Source of the DNA: Thiobacillus sp. 65-29
GTDB taxonomy: Bacteria > Pseudomonadota > Gammaproteobacteria > Burkholderiales > Thiobacillaceae
Direction of reading: 5' to 3'
Assembly (NCBI GenBank): GCA_001899775.1
Contig: MKWN01000051.1
Coordinates: 1 to 41,313, forward strand
Length of the DNA stretch: 41,313 nt
The translations under genes and the position numbers were made by a program. Numbering within the stretch: the stretch's first letter is position 1; the number at the start of each line of letters is the position of its first letter. Positions 1-10,295 of this stretch are shown here, in pieces. The notes under the pieces are model-generated. The model saw only the letters and a list, made by a program, of their open reading frames with translations, was not told where the DNA came from and ran no database searches.

Positions 1-110
1 CTTCATCGCTCGGAAACCGGCATCAAACATGGCTTACAGCGATTCATTCCTCAATTTAACCGGACAGTAGTGAGGGAAGTATGTTTTTCAACCATGAAGA
101 AAGGACAACC

Positions 111-599
111 ATGTTGCATGAAGTGAGCGGCGATATCCTCCTGTCCCGGGCGGACGCGATTGCCCATGGCGTCGCGCCGAACGACGGCCACAATCAGGGC
201 TTGGCGCTGGCCTTGCGTGAGAACTGGCCGGCCATGTACAAGGACTTCCGGCATTATTGCCAGACCACGCATCCCAAGGCCGGCGCCATCTGGGCATGGG
301 CCGGTGCGGACGGCAAGCGCGTCGTGTCACTGTTCACCCAGGAGGCGGCTTACGAGCATGGCGCCAAGCCGGGGCGCGCTTCCGTCGAACATGTCAATCA
401 CGCGTTGAAGGCCCTGCGCAAATGGGTCGAGACGGAAGGCGTGCGCAGCCTTGCGTTGCCACGGGTGGCGACCGGTGTCGGCGGGATGGACTGGGCCACG
501 GTGCAACCGCTGATCGAAAAGCATCTGGGCGATCTTGCGCTGCCGGTATACGTCTATGCGACCTACCACCCCGGGGTGACGGCAGCCGAGGCAGCGTGA
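111..599 (+). CDS. Macro domain (ADP-ribose-binding) protein
   Basis: A single macro domain fills this 162-residue protein. The N-terminal GDIL motif, the loop after it, and the glycine-rich VATGVGG segment near residues 125-131 match the ADP-ribose-binding loops of the family. Such proteins bind or remove ADP-ribose from proteins or nucleic acids in the cytoplasm; the substrate here is unknown. I chose ATG 111 because AAGGA lies 5 bases upstream and the homologous region starts there. An in-frame ATG at 81 would add 10 residues. Only 6 bases separate the stop from the GCS2-type ligase, so the two are probably co-transcribed. No ADP-ribosyltransferase toxin (DarT-like) gene lies beside it, so a DarG-type antitoxin role is not supported. 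Confidence 0.8.
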   Translation: MLHEVSGDILLSRADAIAHGVAPNDGHNQGLALALRENWPAMYKDFRHYCQTTHPKAGAIWAWAGADGKRVVSLFTQEAAYEHGAKPGRASVEHVNHALKALRKWVETEGVRSLALPRVATGVGGMDWATVQPLIEKHLGDLALPVYVYATYHPGVTAAEAA

Positions 600-605
600 T
601 CGGTC

Positions 606-2033
606 ATGGGCCAGGAAATCGCCCGTACGGCCTTTTCGGAAGCCGACCACCGTGCGTGCGCGACGCGTCTCGCGGAGGAAACCACCCTGCTGCGCGCGCT
701 CGCCGACGCGCAGGGTTTTGCGGCGGGGCCGTTCGTGGCGGGTTTCGAGCTCGAAGCCTGGCTGCTCGATCATGCCGGGCGCCCCAATCCTGTCAACGAG
801 GCCTACCTGCGTGCGCTTGACGATCCCCTGGTGGTGCCCGAACTGTCACGCTTCAACGTGGAACTGAACGCGCCGCCGGTGGATATCGGGCCGGGGGTGC
901 TGGCTGCGCTCGAGGAATCGTTGCTGGTCACGTGGGAGAAGTGCCAGCGCGTGGCGCACGGCATGGACACGGTGCTGGCGATGATCGGCATCCTGCCGAC
1001 CATCCGCGATGTCGATCTCGATCTCGCCAACATGTCGGCGATGAAGCGCTTCGACGTCCTCAACGCGCAGGTGCTGCTGCAGCGCGACGGCGCCCCCATT
1101 GAGATCGACATCGCGGGCGAGGATGTGCTGTACCTGCGCCGTCACGACGTGATGCTGGAGGCCGCCACCACCTCGTTCCAGTTGCACCTGCAGGTGCCGT
1201 TCGACGCCGCGGTGCGCTATCACAATGCATCGCTCGCCTGCTGCGCGCCCTTGCTCGCTGCCGCAGCCAACTCGCCGTTGCTGTTCGGTCATCGCCTGTG
1301 GCAGGAGACACGCGTGCCGCTGTTCGAACAGGCGGTGGAGCTGGGTGGCCACCGCGGACTCGACGATCCGACCGTGCGTCGCGTCACCTTCGGGCGCGGA
1401 TACGTGACCGACAGCCTGGTGGAAATCTTCGAGGAAAACCTCGAGCATTATCCGATGCTGCTGCCGATGCCGCAGACGGAAGAGCCGGCGCGCTTCCCTC
1501 ACGTGCGCCTGCACAATGGCGCGATCTGGCGCTGGGTGCGGCCGCTGGTCGGTTTCGACGCGGCGGGCCGGCCGCACCTGCGGCTGGAGCAGCGCGTGCT
1601 GCCGGCGGGCCCCACGGCACTCGACATGATCGCCAACGCCGGGCTGTATTTCGGCCTGGTGCACACGCTCGCGCACCAGCGGGTCGAAGCGGACCTGCCG
1701 TTCGATGTCGCGCGCGCCAACTTCTACGCCGCTGCGCGTCATGGGCTCGACGCTGAACTGGTGTGGCTGGACGGCCGCCGTCAGCGGGCGCGCGACCTGC
1801 TGCTCGACGTGATCCTGTCGCAGGCGCGTGCGGGGCTCGCCGGATTTGGTCTATCCGCGGCCGAGATCGAACATTATCTCGGTGTGGTCGAGGCCCGCGT
1901 GCGCAGCGGGCAGACGGGAGCCGTGTGGCAGTTGCGGCGCCTGGCCCGGCTCGATGGCGACCTCGAACGCATGATGGACGACTATCTGGAGAACCAGCGC
2001 GCGGGCGCGCCGGTGCACGAATGGACCGTCTGA
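606..2033 (+). CDS. GCS2-family carboxylate-amine ligase (glutamate-cysteine ligase-like)
   Basis: This 475-residue protein resembles glutamate-cysteine ligase family 2, which joins a carboxylate to an amine at the cost of ATP. Visible family features are the early acidic strand FELEAWL (near residues 46-52), the NVELNAPP segment near 86-93, and a basic/aromatic region near 300-345. Not all GCS2 proteins make gamma-glutamylcysteine; many are amidoligases with unknown substrates. The last codons overlap the start of the next gene by 13 bases, so the two are translationally coupled. The substrate cannot be read from the sequence. A peptide or amino-acid ligase is as likely as a glutathione-pathway enzyme. 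Confidence 0.8.
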   Translation: MGQEIARTAFSEADHRACATRLAEETTLLRALADAQGFAAGPFVAGFELEAWLLDHAGRPNPVNEAYLRALDDPLVVPELSRFNVELNAPPVDIGPGVLAALEESLLVTWEKCQRVAHGMDTVLAMIGILPTIRDVDLDLANMSAMKRFDVLNAQVLLQRDGAPIEIDIAGEDVLYLRRHDVMLEAATTSFQLHLQVPFDAAVRYHNASLACCAPLLAAAANSPLLFGHRLWQETRVPLFEQAVELGGHRGLDDPTVRRVTFGRGYVTDSLVEIFEENLEHYPMLLPMPQTEEPARFPHVRLHNGAIWRWVRPLVGFDAAGRPHLRLEQRVLPAGPTALDMIANAGLYFGLVHTLAHQRVEADLPFDVARANFYAAARHGLDAELVWLDGRRQRARDLLLDVILSQARAGLAGFGLSAAEIEHYLGVVEARVRSGQTGAVWQLRRLARLDGDLERMMDDYLENQRAGAPVHEWTV

Positions 2034-3037
2034 CCCAACTCGACGCGCTGCCGTCCGGCCTGCTCGACCTGCCAGCCGCGCGCCTGCACGAAATTCTGCC
2101 GGGGCCTGCGCTCATCCACCTGCCGGGACGGCGTACGCCGCCGCTGTTTGTTTCGGTGCTGCTGCACGGCAACGAGGACACTGGCTGGCTCGCCGCCCGT
2201 GCGGTGCTGAAAAAATTTGCCGGCAGCGAACTGCCGCGTGCGCTGTCCCTGTTCGTCGGCAATGTCGCCGCGGCGCGCGCCGGGCTGCGACGGCTGGACG
2301 GCCAGCCCGACTACAACCGCGTGTGGCCGGGCGGCGAGGCGGCGCATGCCGTGGAGGCGGGGCTGATGCGGCAGGTGGTCGACGCCATGCGCGCGCGCGG
2401 CGTGTTCGCCAGTCTCGACATCCACAACAACACCGGCCTCAATCCGTACTATGCCTGCATCAATCGCCTGGAGCCGGATTTCCTGCACCTGGCGACGCTG
2501 TTCTCGCGCGTCGTCGTGTATTTCGTGCGCCCGCTCGGGGTGCAGTCGGCGGCGTTTGCCGAATTGTGCCCGGCGGTCACGGTGGAGTGCGGCAAGCCGG
2601 GTACTCCGGGCAGCGTCGAGCATGCCGCCGATTTCATCGAGGCCTGCCTGCATCTTGCCGAGTTCCCGGCGCACGCGGTGGCGCCGCAGGACATCGACCT
2701 GTTTCATACGGTCGCGACGGTCAAGGTACCGGACGCGGCGAGTTTCGGCTTTGGTGTGCCGGAGGTCGACATCGATTTCGTGCCGGAGCTCGACCATTAC
2801 AACTTCCGCGAACTCGGTCACGGCGAGCTGTTCGGCCGGGTGCGGCCGGGCAGTGACGCCACCTTGCAGGTAACCGACGAAGCGGGTGCGGATGTCGGTG
2901 CGCGCGTGTTCGATTACCGCGACGGGCGTATCGTGCTGACGAAATGCCTGATGCCGGCGATGCTGACGCGCGACGAGCGCGTCATTCGCCAGGACTGCCT
3001 GTGCTACCTGATGGAGCGCCTCCCCTATCCGGGCTGA
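2021..3037 (+). CDS. AstE/AspA-type zinc peptidase/deacylase (M14 superfamily)
   Basis: The 338-residue protein belongs to the succinylglutamate desuccinylase/aspartoacylase group of M14-fold zinc hydrolases. HGNE near residue 48 supplies the HxxE zinc ligands. SLDIHNN near residues 131-137 supplies the third His. A late VECGKPGT segment carries the probable catalytic Glu. The family removes acyl groups from amino acids or trims small peptides. ATG 2021 lies inside the end of the GCS2 ligase gene and gives the usual N-terminus; longer in-frame openings read through the ligase gene and are implausible. A ligase paired with a hydrolase suggests that they make and process the same small amide-linked compound. 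That is inference only. Confidence 0.82.
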   Translation: MDRLTQLDALPSGLLDLPAARLHEILPGPALIHLPGRRTPPLFVSVLLHGNEDTGWLAARAVLKKFAGSELPRALSLFVGNVAAARAGLRRLDGQPDYNRVWPGGEAAHAVEAGLMRQVVDAMRARGVFASLDIHNNTGLNPYYACINRLEPDFLHLATLFSRVVVYFVRPLGVQSAAFAELCPAVTVECGKPGTPGSVEHAADFIEACLHLAEFPAHAVAPQDIDLFHTVATVKVPDAASFGFGVPEVDIDFVPELDHYNFRELGHGELFGRVRPGSDATLQVTDEAGADVGARVFDYRDGRIVLTKCLMPAMLTRDERVIRQDCLCYLMERLPYPG

Positions 3038-3940
3038 TCAGCCGCGCGGATGATGCTGTGCGTGCAGTTGCTTCAAACGCTCGCGCGCGACGTGGGTGTA
3101 GATCTGCGTGGTGGAAATGTCGCTGTGGCCGAGCAGCATCTGCACCACGCGCAGGTCGGCGCCGTGGTTGAGGAGGTGGGTGGCGAAGGCGTGGCGCAGG
3201 GTGTGTGGCGAGAGCGCACGCTCGATGCCGGCGCCGCGTGCGCGGCGCTTGATGAGGTGCCAGAAGGCCTGGCGCGTCATGCCGGCACCGCGTGCGGTGA
3301 CGAACACCGCGTCCGACAACTGTCCAGCCAGCAGCGCCGCGCGCGCGCCAGCGAGATAGCGGCGTAGCCAGACCACCGCCTCCTCGCCCAGCGGCACCAG
3401 ACGATCCTTGCTGCCCTTGCCGGTGACACGCAGCACGCCGTCGTCGAGGTTGAGCGCGGCAAGCCGCAGCCCCACCAGCTCCGAGACCCTGAGCCCGGTG
3501 GCGTAGAGCGTTTCCAGCATCGCCCGGTCGCGTGTGTCGGCCGGTGCATCGCCCGCACACGCGGCGAGCAGGCGTTCGACGTCGGTTTCGGTCAGCGTCT
3601 TCGGCAGTGCGCGCGGCAGTTTCGGACTGTCGAGATTGAGCGTGGGATCGGCCGCGATGAGATTTTCGCGCAGGAGATAGCGATAGAAGCGCTTCAGGGT
3701 CGAGCTGTAGCGTGCCGCGCTGCGCGGCCGCGCCCGTTGCGCGAAGCGGTGCGCGAGCCAGGCCTCGACGTCGCCGGCCGCCGCCGTGGCGAGCGTGCGC
3801 GCGTGCGTTTGGGCGAGCCAGGCGGCGAAACCGCGCAGATCACGGCGATAGGCGGCGAGCGTGAGCTCGGCCAGACCGTCTTCCAGCCACAGGTGGTCGC
3901 AGAAGCGGTCGATCAGCGCGTCGTCAATCGGTGTCGGCAC
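3038..3940 (-). CDS. xerD: Site-specific tyrosine recombinase XerD
   Basis: XerD works with XerC at dif to resolve chromosome dimers at division. The 300-residue protein has the N-terminal core-binding SAM-like domain (about 1-100) and the C-terminal catalytic domain. The catalytic set is complete: R151, K175, H246, R249, H272 and nucleophile Y281. The C-terminal RLKQLHAQHHPRG ending is XerD-like rather than XerC-like. The start is a GTG at 3940 whose first base is the last base of the ogt stop codon (TAGTG), so the two genes are coupled. Its Shine-Dalgarno sequence (GAGGGAGC) comes from the REP-like palindrome at 3948-3990. Read further upstream in this frame, the repeat encodes meaningless sequence. 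Confidence 0.93.
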   Translation of the reverse strand: MPTPIDDALIDRFCDHLWLEDGLAELTLAAYRRDLRGFAAWLAQTHARTLATAAAGDVEAWLAHRFAQRARPRSAARYSSTLKRFYRYLLRENLIAADPTLNLDSPKLPRALPKTLTETDVERLLAACAGDAPADTRDRAMLETLYATGLRVSELVGLRLAALNLDDGVLRVTGKGSKDRLVPLGEEAVVWLRRYLAGARAALLAGQLSDAVFVTARGAGMTRQAFWHLIKRRARGAGIERALSPHTLRHAFATHLLNHGADLRVVQMLLGHSDISTTQIYTHVARERLKQLHAQHHPRG

Positions 3941-4476
3941 TACGGTTGCTCCCTCTCCCGCTTGCGGGAGAGGGTTGGGGAGAGGGAGCAGGCGGCTTGA
4001 ACGGAGCTCGCCGCCCGCTCGTGCGCGAGCAGCCAGGTCTTGACTTCGAGCGGCGCTCCGCTCGATGCATGCATGAAGCCGCCGAGCGCGCCGTTCGCCG
4101 CGAGCACGCGGTGGCAGGGAATGATGATCGGCAGCGGATTGGCGGCGCAGGCCTGACCCACCGCGCGCGGCGCCGTGCCGAGCGCCCTGGCGAGTGCGCC
4201 GTAGGTGGTCGGCCGGCCGGGCGGAATCTGCAGCAGTGCGCGCCATACACGCAACTGGAACGGCGTGCCCTGGGGCACGTACAGGAGGTCGAAGACGTGC
4301 GCGGGGTCGTGCCAGTAGGCATCGAGTTCGCGGGCAAGTGCCTGCGCGCGGCTGTCGAGCCGGCGCGACACGGGCGTGTCCGCCGGCAGGAAGTCGAGCT
4401 CCGTCAGGGCGGCACCGGTGAAGTGCGCGCCGAGACGGCACGGCGGCGCGGCGAGAACGGCATCAAAATCCGCCAT
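3940..4476 (-). CDS. ogt: Methylated-DNA--protein-cysteine methyltransferase
   Basis: This suicide enzyme removes alkyl groups from O6 of guanine in DNA. The 178-residue protein carries the diagnostic PCHRV motif with acceptor Cys121, the upstream RAVGQACAANP helix-turn-helix segment, and the GGF turn near 132-134. The family normally ends at the KTWLLAHE helix, near residue 153. Residues of about 160-178 (ending SLSPTLSRKREREQP) are encoded by a REP-like repeat and are probably an unstructured tail acquired by insertion. ATG 4476 gives the usual length. The stop overlaps the xerD start. Confidence 0.92.
   Translation of the reverse strand: MADFDAVLAAPPCRLGAHFTGAALTELDFLPADTPVSRRLDSRAQALARELDAYWHDPAHVFDLLYVPQGTPFQLRVWRALLQIPPGRPTTYGALARALGTAPRAVGQACAANPLPIIIPCHRVLAANGALGGFMHASSGAPLEVKTWLLAHERAASSVQAACSLSPTLSRKREREQP
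3948..3990. repeat. REP-like palindrome at the ogt/xerD junction
   Basis: The perfect hairpin CCCTCTCCCGC-TT-GCGGGAGAGGG spans 3951-3974, followed by TTGGGGAGAGGGAGCA. The same element recurs at 28,817-28,860 and 28,886-28,930 in the same orientation relative to a downstream leftward start codon. Here it encodes the Ogt C-terminus and supplies the xerD ribosome-binding site. Elements with this CTCCCGC..GCGGGAG core are widely dispersed in proteobacterial genomes. Confidence 0.85.
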
Positions 4477-4489
4477 GGCCGGGCCTCGT

Positions 4490-5842
4490 TCAACCGACCT
4501 TGGGCAGCCGTTCCAGCGCCGCGCGGATGGCCTCCTCGGGGTAGACGAAGTCTTCCAGCGCGCCGCTGAAATAGCTGTCGTAGGCGGCCATGTCGAAGTG
4601 GCCGTGGCCGGACAGGTTGAAGAACAGCGTCTTCGCCTCGCCGCTTTCCTTGCAGCGCAGCGCCTCGTCGATGCACGCGGCGATGGCATGGTTGGACTCC
4701 GGCGCGGGAACGATGCCCTCGGTGCGCGCGAAGGTGACGCCCGCCTCGAAGGTGGCGAGCTGCGGCACCGCAATGGCCTCGATCAGTTTCTCATGGTAGA
4801 GCTGCGACACCAGCGCGGAATCGCCGTGGTAGCGCAGGCCGCCGGCGTGGATGCTGGGCGGCATGAAATCATGGCCGAGCGTATACATCAGCATCATCGG
4901 CGTGAGCTTGGCGGTGTCACCGAAGTCGTAGGCGTAATGACCGCGCGTGAGCGTCGGACACGAGGCCGGCTCGACCGCCACCAGACGCACCTCCTTGCCC
5001 GCCGCCTTGTCGGCGAAGAAGGGAAAGGCCGCGCCGCCGAAATTCGAGCCGCCGCCGCAGGGGGCGAATACCATGTCGGGATAGGCGCCGATCTTCGCGA
5101 ACTGCTTCTTCGCTTCCAGGCCGATGACGGTCTGGTGCAGCAGCACATGGTTGAGCACCGAACCGAGGGCATAGTTGGTGTCGGCGTGGGTGGCGGCATC
5201 CTCCACCGCTTCCGAGATCGCCAGACCGAGCGAGCCGGGGTTGTTGGGGTCGGCCTCGAGGGCCGCGCGCCCGGCGTTGGTTTCCATGGAGGGGCTGGCG
5301 AACACCTCCGCGCCCCAGGTCTGCATCATCGAGCGGCGATAGGGCTTCTGGCCGTAGCTGACCTTGACCATGTACACGCGCACCTCGAGACCGAACATCT
5401 GGCCGGCCAGTGCCATCGAGCAGCCCCACTGGCCCGCGCCGGTCTCGGTGGCGATGCGCCGGATGCCGGCCTCTGCGTTGTAGTAGGCCTGCGCGACCGA
5501 GGTATTTACCTTGTGCGAGCCGGCCGGCGAGACGCCTTCGTACTTGTAGTAGATCTTCGCGGGCGTACCGAGCGCGGCCTCCAGGCGGTGCGCGCGGTAC
5601 AGCGGGGAGGGGCGCCAGAGCTGATAGATTTCGCGCACTTTTTCCGGGATCGCGATCCAGCGCTCGGACGACACTTCCTGCTCGATGAGGCTCATCGGGA
5701 AGATCGGCGCCAGCGCCTCCGGGCCGATCGGCTTGCCGTCCGGGCCCAGGGGCGGCGCGGGCGGGTTCGGCATGTCGGCGACGACGTTGTACCAGTGGGT
5801 GGGAATCTCGGATTCGTCGAGCAGGATTTTCGTTTGTTGCAT
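4490..5842 (-). CDS. trpB2: Tryptophan synthase beta-like protein TrpB2
   Basis: This pyridoxal-phosphate enzyme of 450 residues belongs to the longer TrpB2 branch of tryptophan synthase beta chains. Members condense indole with serine, usually without a classical TrpA partner; some use O-phosphoserine. The PLP lysine is K111 in SHKVNTS. The phosphate-binding loop GGGSN is at 263-267. The extended N-terminus (about 75 residues before the fold) and the GAGQWG segment are TrpB2-like. ATG 5842 follows a strong AAGGAGG. No trpA, trpF or trpC is adjacent, so this is an orphan copy, possibly for indole salvage or phosphoserine use. It is preceded by the rplS terminator and has its own transcription unit. 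Confidence 0.9.
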   Translation of the reverse strand: MQQTKILLDESEIPTHWYNVVADMPNPPAPPLGPDGKPIGPEALAPIFPMSLIEQEVSSERWIAIPEKVREIYQLWRPSPLYRAHRLEAALGTPAKIYYKYEGVSPAGSHKVNTSVAQAYYNAEAGIRRIATETGAGQWGCSMALAGQMFGLEVRVYMVKVSYGQKPYRRSMMQTWGAEVFASPSMETNAGRAALEADPNNPGSLGLAISEAVEDAATHADTNYALGSVLNHVLLHQTVIGLEAKKQFAKIGAYPDMVFAPCGGGSNFGGAAFPFFADKAAGKEVRLVAVEPASCPTLTRGHYAYDFGDTAKLTPMMLMYTLGHDFMPPSIHAGGLRYHGDSALVSQLYHEKLIEAIAVPQLATFEAGVTFARTEGIVPAPESNHAIAACIDEALRCKESGEAKTLFFNLSGHGHFDMAAYDSYFSGALEDFVYPEEAIRAALERLPKVG

Positions 5843-5940
5843 GGCGGTCGTCCTCCTTGTGGTGCCGTGAATGTGCAATGCGGGATGCAACTGACAATGA
5901 TTGACGAGGTCGGCGCCGACGTCAAATGCGGTGGGTAAAA

Positions 5941-5969
5941 GAAAACGCCCGCATACAGCGGGCGTTTTC
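5941..5969 (-). terminator. Rho-independent terminator of the rpsP-rimM-trmD-rplS operon
   Basis: A perfect 12-bp stem (GAAAACGCCCGC / GCGGGCGTTTTC) with a 5-base loop is followed on the minus strand by a T-rich run (GTTTTCTTTTACCC). It lies about 20 bases beyond the rplS stop and ends the leftward ribosomal operon before trpB2. Confidence 0.93.
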
Positions 5970-5989
5970 TTGCGGCAGGACAAAGCGGC

Positions 5990-6376
5990 CTATTCGGCAG
6001 CCGTGCTGCCGGCACTCTTGCGCGCGGGCAGCTTCTCCTTGATGCGCGCGGACTTGCCGGAGCGCGCACGCAGGTAGTACAGCTTGGCACGGCGCACGTC
6101 GCCGCGACGCTTCACTTCAATGGCAGCGACCAGCGGCGAATAGGTCTGGAAGGTGCGCTCGACGCCTTCGCCGGCGGAGATCTTGCGCACGGTGAAGCCG
6201 GAGTTGAGGCCGCGGTTGCGCTTGGCGATGACCACGCCTTCGTAGGCCTGCAAACGCTCGCGGTTGCCTTCCTTCACCTTCACCTGGACGACGACGGTGT
6301 CGCCGGGGGCGAAGTCGGGAACGGTCTTGCCCAGTCGGGCGATTTCTTCCTGCTCGAGTTGCTCGATGATGTTCAT
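5990..6376 (-). CDS. rplS: 50S ribosomal protein L19
   Basis: L19 sits at the 30S-50S interface. The 128-residue protein has the full family sequence, including the [20 protein letters not shown] strand region and the [14 protein letters not shown] basic segment. It carries a C-terminal tail of about 13 residues (ending KSAGSTAAE) beyond the usual length of about 115. It is the last gene of the rpsP-rimM-trmD-rplS operon. The 124 bases separating it from trmD show no clear second promoter. Confidence 0.97.
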   Translation of the reverse strand: MNIIEQLEQEEIARLGKTVPDFAPGDTVVVQVKVKEGNRERLQAYEGVVIAKRNRGLNSGFTVRKISAGEGVERTFQTYSPLVAAIEVKRRGDVRRAKLYYLRARSGKSARIKEKLPARKSAGSTAAE

Positions 6377-6500
6377 GATGCTTCCTTACATCAAGGCGGG
6401 AGAGGTGCCTCCACGCGGAGGGACGTCACGCCGTTGCAAATTGGCCCGTGGCCGGTCAAGGCCTGGGGCCGTTCGTTTCCGGCCTGCCGCAGCAAACCGG

Positions 6501-7220
6501 TCAAATCTTCTTCTGCGCCGCCTGCAGCAGGTCGGGCCGCAGGGTGGCGGTGAGCCGCAGGCTCTCCTCGCGCCGCCATTGCGCGATCGCAGCATGGTTG
6601 CCGCGTGTCAGCACCGCCGGCACCGCCATGCCCTGCCACACCTCCGGCCGGGTGTAGTGCGGGCAGTCGAGCAACCCGTCGCTGAACGAGTCCTGCAACG
6701 CCGACTCCGCGTCGTTCAACGCGCCCGGCAACTGGCGGATGATCGCGTCCATCAACGCCAGCGCCGGCAACTCGCCACCCGACAGCACGAAGTCGCCCAG
6801 CGAGATTTCCTCGTCGACGCGACGTGCGAGCAAGCGCTCGTCGATGCCTTCGTAGCGTCCGCACAGCAGCACCAGCGCACGCTTCTGCTCGAGTGCGACA
6901 TCCTTCAATTCCATCACCCGCCGCTGTGTCAGCGGACGGCCGCGCGGCGAGAAATGCAGCACCCACGGCGTCAGGTCCACGCCGGCCAGATCCTCCTGCA
7001 CCGCATTCAATGCGCGATCCAGCGGCTCGGCGCGCATCAGCATTCCCGGTCCGCCGCCGTAGGGGCGGTCGTCCACCGTGCGATGCGGGTCGTCGGTGAA
7101 ATCGCGCGGGTTCCACGCATGAAACCGGTACAGTCCGCGATCCAGCGCCCGCCGCGTGATGCCGTAATCCAGCACGGCATCGAACATCTCGGGGAAGAGC
7201 GTGACCGCCTCGAAACGCAT
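6501..7220 (-). CDS. trmD: tRNA (guanine37-N1)-methyltransferase
   Basis: TrmD is a SPOUT (trefoil-knot) enzyme that methylates G37 of tRNAs to prevent frameshifting. The 239-residue protein shows [11 protein letters not shown] at the start, PYGGGPGML near residues 57-65, and the knot signature [13 protein letters not shown] near 112-124. ATG 7220 overlaps the rimM stop as TGATG; a GTG one codon upstream (7223) is the alternative. The order rpsP-rimM-trmD-rplS is the classical proteobacterial one. Confidence 0.97.
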   Translation of the reverse strand: MRFEAVTLFPEMFDAVLDYGITRRALDRGLYRFHAWNPRDFTDDPHRTVDDRPYGGGPGMLMRAEPLDRALNAVQEDLAGVDLTPWVLHFSPRGRPLTQRRVMELKDVALEQKRALVLLCGRYEGIDERLLARRVDEEISLGDFVLSGGELPALALMDAIIRQLPGALNDAESALQDSFSDGLLDCPHYTRPEVWQGMAVPAVLTRGNHAAIAQWRREESLRLTATLRPDLLQAAQKKI

Positions 7221-7726
7221 CACCAGTCTTCGCCCCAGTCCACCTCGATCGTCCCGCCCGCCAGATCGATCTTGCCGACGAAGGCCGCGACGAAGGGGAC
7301 CAGGTGTTCCCGCTGGCCTTTTACCACCAGCACGTCGTGCGCACCGGTTTCCAGCAGACCTGTCACCTTGCCCAGCTCGACGCCCTCGCGGTTGACCGCG
7401 ACAAGCCCGATGAGATCGGACCAGTAAAACTCGTTCTCGTCCGGCGGCGGCAGGTCGCTGCGCGCCACCGATATTTCCTGCCCGCGCAGCGCGTACGCCG
7501 CATCGCGGTCGTCGATGCCGACCAGCTTGGCCACCAGGGCATTGCCGTGGTCCTGGATGGCTTCGACGGTGTATTGCACCTGCTGTGCGCCGCTGCCGAC
7601 GCGCCAGGATGCGAAATCCATCAGCGCGTCCGGATCCTCGCTGTAGGGCTGGACCTTGACCCAGCCCTTGACGCCGAACGGGGCGGCGATGCGCCCCATC
7701 ACGACCCGGTCGGCGGCGTCAGCCAA
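7220..7726 (-). CDS. rimM: 16S rRNA processing protein RimM
   Basis: RimM binds S19 and helps mature the 30S head. The [18 protein letters not shown] segment is the RimM N-terminal domain signature. The C-terminal PRC-barrel domain runs from about residue 95 to the end ([16 protein letters not shown]). The start is uncertain. I chose TTG 7726, three bases from the rpsP stop, which gives 168 residues. GTG 7702 or ATG 7699 would remove 8-9 residues without touching the conserved region. Further upstream the frame runs through rpsP. Confidence 0.9.
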   Translation of the reverse strand: MADAADRVVMGRIAAPFGVKGWVKVQPYSEDPDALMDFASWRVGSGAQQVQYTVEAIQDHGNALVAKLVGIDDRDAAYALRGQEISVARSDLPPPDENEFYWSDLIGLVAVNREGVELGKVTGLLETGAHDVLVVKGQREHLVPFVAAFVGKIDLAGGTIEVDWGEDW

Positions 7727-7727
7727 G

Positions 7728-7979
7728 TCAGGCCGTGGCAGCCTTGTTCTGCTTGAACAGACGGGCAACCGTGTCGGACAGCTGCGCACCGTGGCCGGTC
7801 CAGTAGTTGATGCGGTCCTGGTCCAGGCGCATGCCCTCGCCGCCTTCCGCCGCGACCGGGTTGTAGAAGCCGACACGCTCGATGAAGCGGCCGTCACGAC
7901 GGCAGCGGGAGTCCGCGACCACCACGTTGTAGAACGGACGCTTCTTGGAACCGCCGCGGGAAAGACGAATAACGACCAT
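7728..7979 (-). CDS. rpsP: 30S ribosomal protein S16
   Basis: The 83-residue protein begins [20 protein letters not shown], the S16 signature, and continues with the [10 protein letters not shown] segment. S16 is needed for 30S assembly. It is the first gene of the leftward rpsP-rimM-trmD-rplS operon, behind a TATAAT box at 8014-8019. Confidence 0.98.
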   Translation of the reverse strand: MVVIRLSRGGSKKRPFYNVVVADSRCRRDGRFIERVGFYNPVAAEGGEGMRLDQDRINYWTGHGAQLSDTVARLFKQNKAATA

Positions 7980-8013
7980 GGTAATACCTGCCGGGAAACG
8001 GAGAAAACCGGGG

Positions 8014-8019
8014 ATTATA
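8014..8019 (-). promoter_or_regulatory. -10 box of the rpsP operon promoter
   Basis: On the minus strand TATAAT lies 35 bases before the rpsP start. The -35 region (around 8037-8042, TGGCCA/CTGGCC) is weak, so the promoter is supported mainly by its perfect -10 box and by its position at the head of the operon. Confidence 0.55.
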
Positions 8020-8085
8020 CCGGAATCCGCCGGCTTGGCCAGTGCTGTACTGTACTGCGCAGCGTGCGGGGCGCAGCGGGCGCGC

Positions 8086-9429
<1,344 letters not shown>

Positions 9430-9498
9430 GGTTTCCTTGTTGCCGCCGCAGGCGGCGTGGATAATGGACCGTCTTGAACAGACCGGCTATTTTAACCA

Positions 9499-10284
9499 AT
9501 GTCCCCGCTGCTGCTGCTTACCCTGTGCACAAGCGCGCTGTATGGCTGGAGTGCCTGGCGTCTGCGCCACGCGCCTGGCGACCCCTGGCTGCGCGGGCTG
9601 CTGCCGCTGGCGCTGCTGGCGCATGGCGCGCTCAACGCGCACGCGGTGCTGGGCGAGGGCAACATTCGTCTCGGGTTCGGCAGTTCGCTGTCGACGGTGG
9701 TGTGGCTGACCGCAGTGGTGTACTGGCTCGCCAGCCGCAGCGCGCCGCTGGCACGGGCGCAGGCGTGGGTGAGCGGGTTTGCCGCGGTTGCGGTGCTGGG
9801 CATGACGTTGTTCACCGCTACGCATGCGATTCCGAATTCGGAAGCGCTGGCGCTGCGCGCGCACCTGGTGGTGGCGTTTCTCGCCTATGCCCTGCTGGCG
9901 GTGGCGGCCTTGCACGCGGTATTGATGACGGTGCTGGAAAAGCGTCTGCATCGTGGCAGCCTGCTGCAGGACGGCGCGCCGCCGCTGCTCACGCTGGAAG
10001 CCATGCTGTTCCGGACGATCGGCGTCGGCTTCGCGCTGCTGACCCTGGCGCTGTTCAGCGGCGTGTTCTTCTCGGAAGAGCTGTTCGGTACGGCCCTGCA
10101 ACTCACCCACAAGGTCGTGTTCGGCATCCTGTCGTGGCTGGTGTTCGGCGGCCTGCTGCTGGGGCGGTATTACCGGGGATGGCGGGGACGTACCGCGCTG
10201 GTGTGGACCATCACCGGCTTCACCCTGCTGCTGCTCGCCTATCTGGGCACCCAGTTCGTTCTGGAAGTCATGCTGCGACGTTGA
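9499..10284 (+). CDS. CcsA/YpjD-family inner-membrane protein
   Basis: The 261-residue protein consists almost entirely of hydrophobic helices (about eight) and matches the cytochrome c assembly (CcsA/ResC) fold family as found in YpjD. Conserved His residues sit near helix ends (for example THAIPN, LHAVL, LTHKVVFG), as expected for a haem-related membrane protein. It does not carry the WWD haem-handling motif, so a direct cytochrome c maturation role is doubtful. Its place between ffh and a CorC-like gene is the usual one for ypjD. Translation starts at ATG 9499; the next gene begins 11 bases after its stop. Confidence 0.85.
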   Translation: MSPLLLLTLCTSALYGWSAWRLRHAPGDPWLRGLLPLALLAHGALNAHAVLGEGNIRLGFGSSLSTVVWLTAVVYWLASRSAPLARAQAWVSGFAAVAVLGMTLFTATHAIPNSEALALRAHLVVAFLAYALLAVAALHAVLMTVLEKRLHRGSLLQDGAPPLLTLEAMLFRTIGVGFALLTLALFSGVFFSEELFGTALQLTHKVVFGILSWLVFGGLLLGRYYRGWRGRTALVWTITGFTLLLLAYLGTQFVLEVMLRR

Positions 10285-10295
10285 GGCGAGACTGA

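Noticed and set aside
1-80. A partial gene at the left edge
   Set aside because: No frame shows recognisable coding sequence in these 80 bases; treated as intergenic.
111-599. The macro protein as a DarG-type antitoxin
   Set aside because: No DarT-like ADP-ribosyltransferase is adjacent, and the protein lacks the DarG C-terminal domain.
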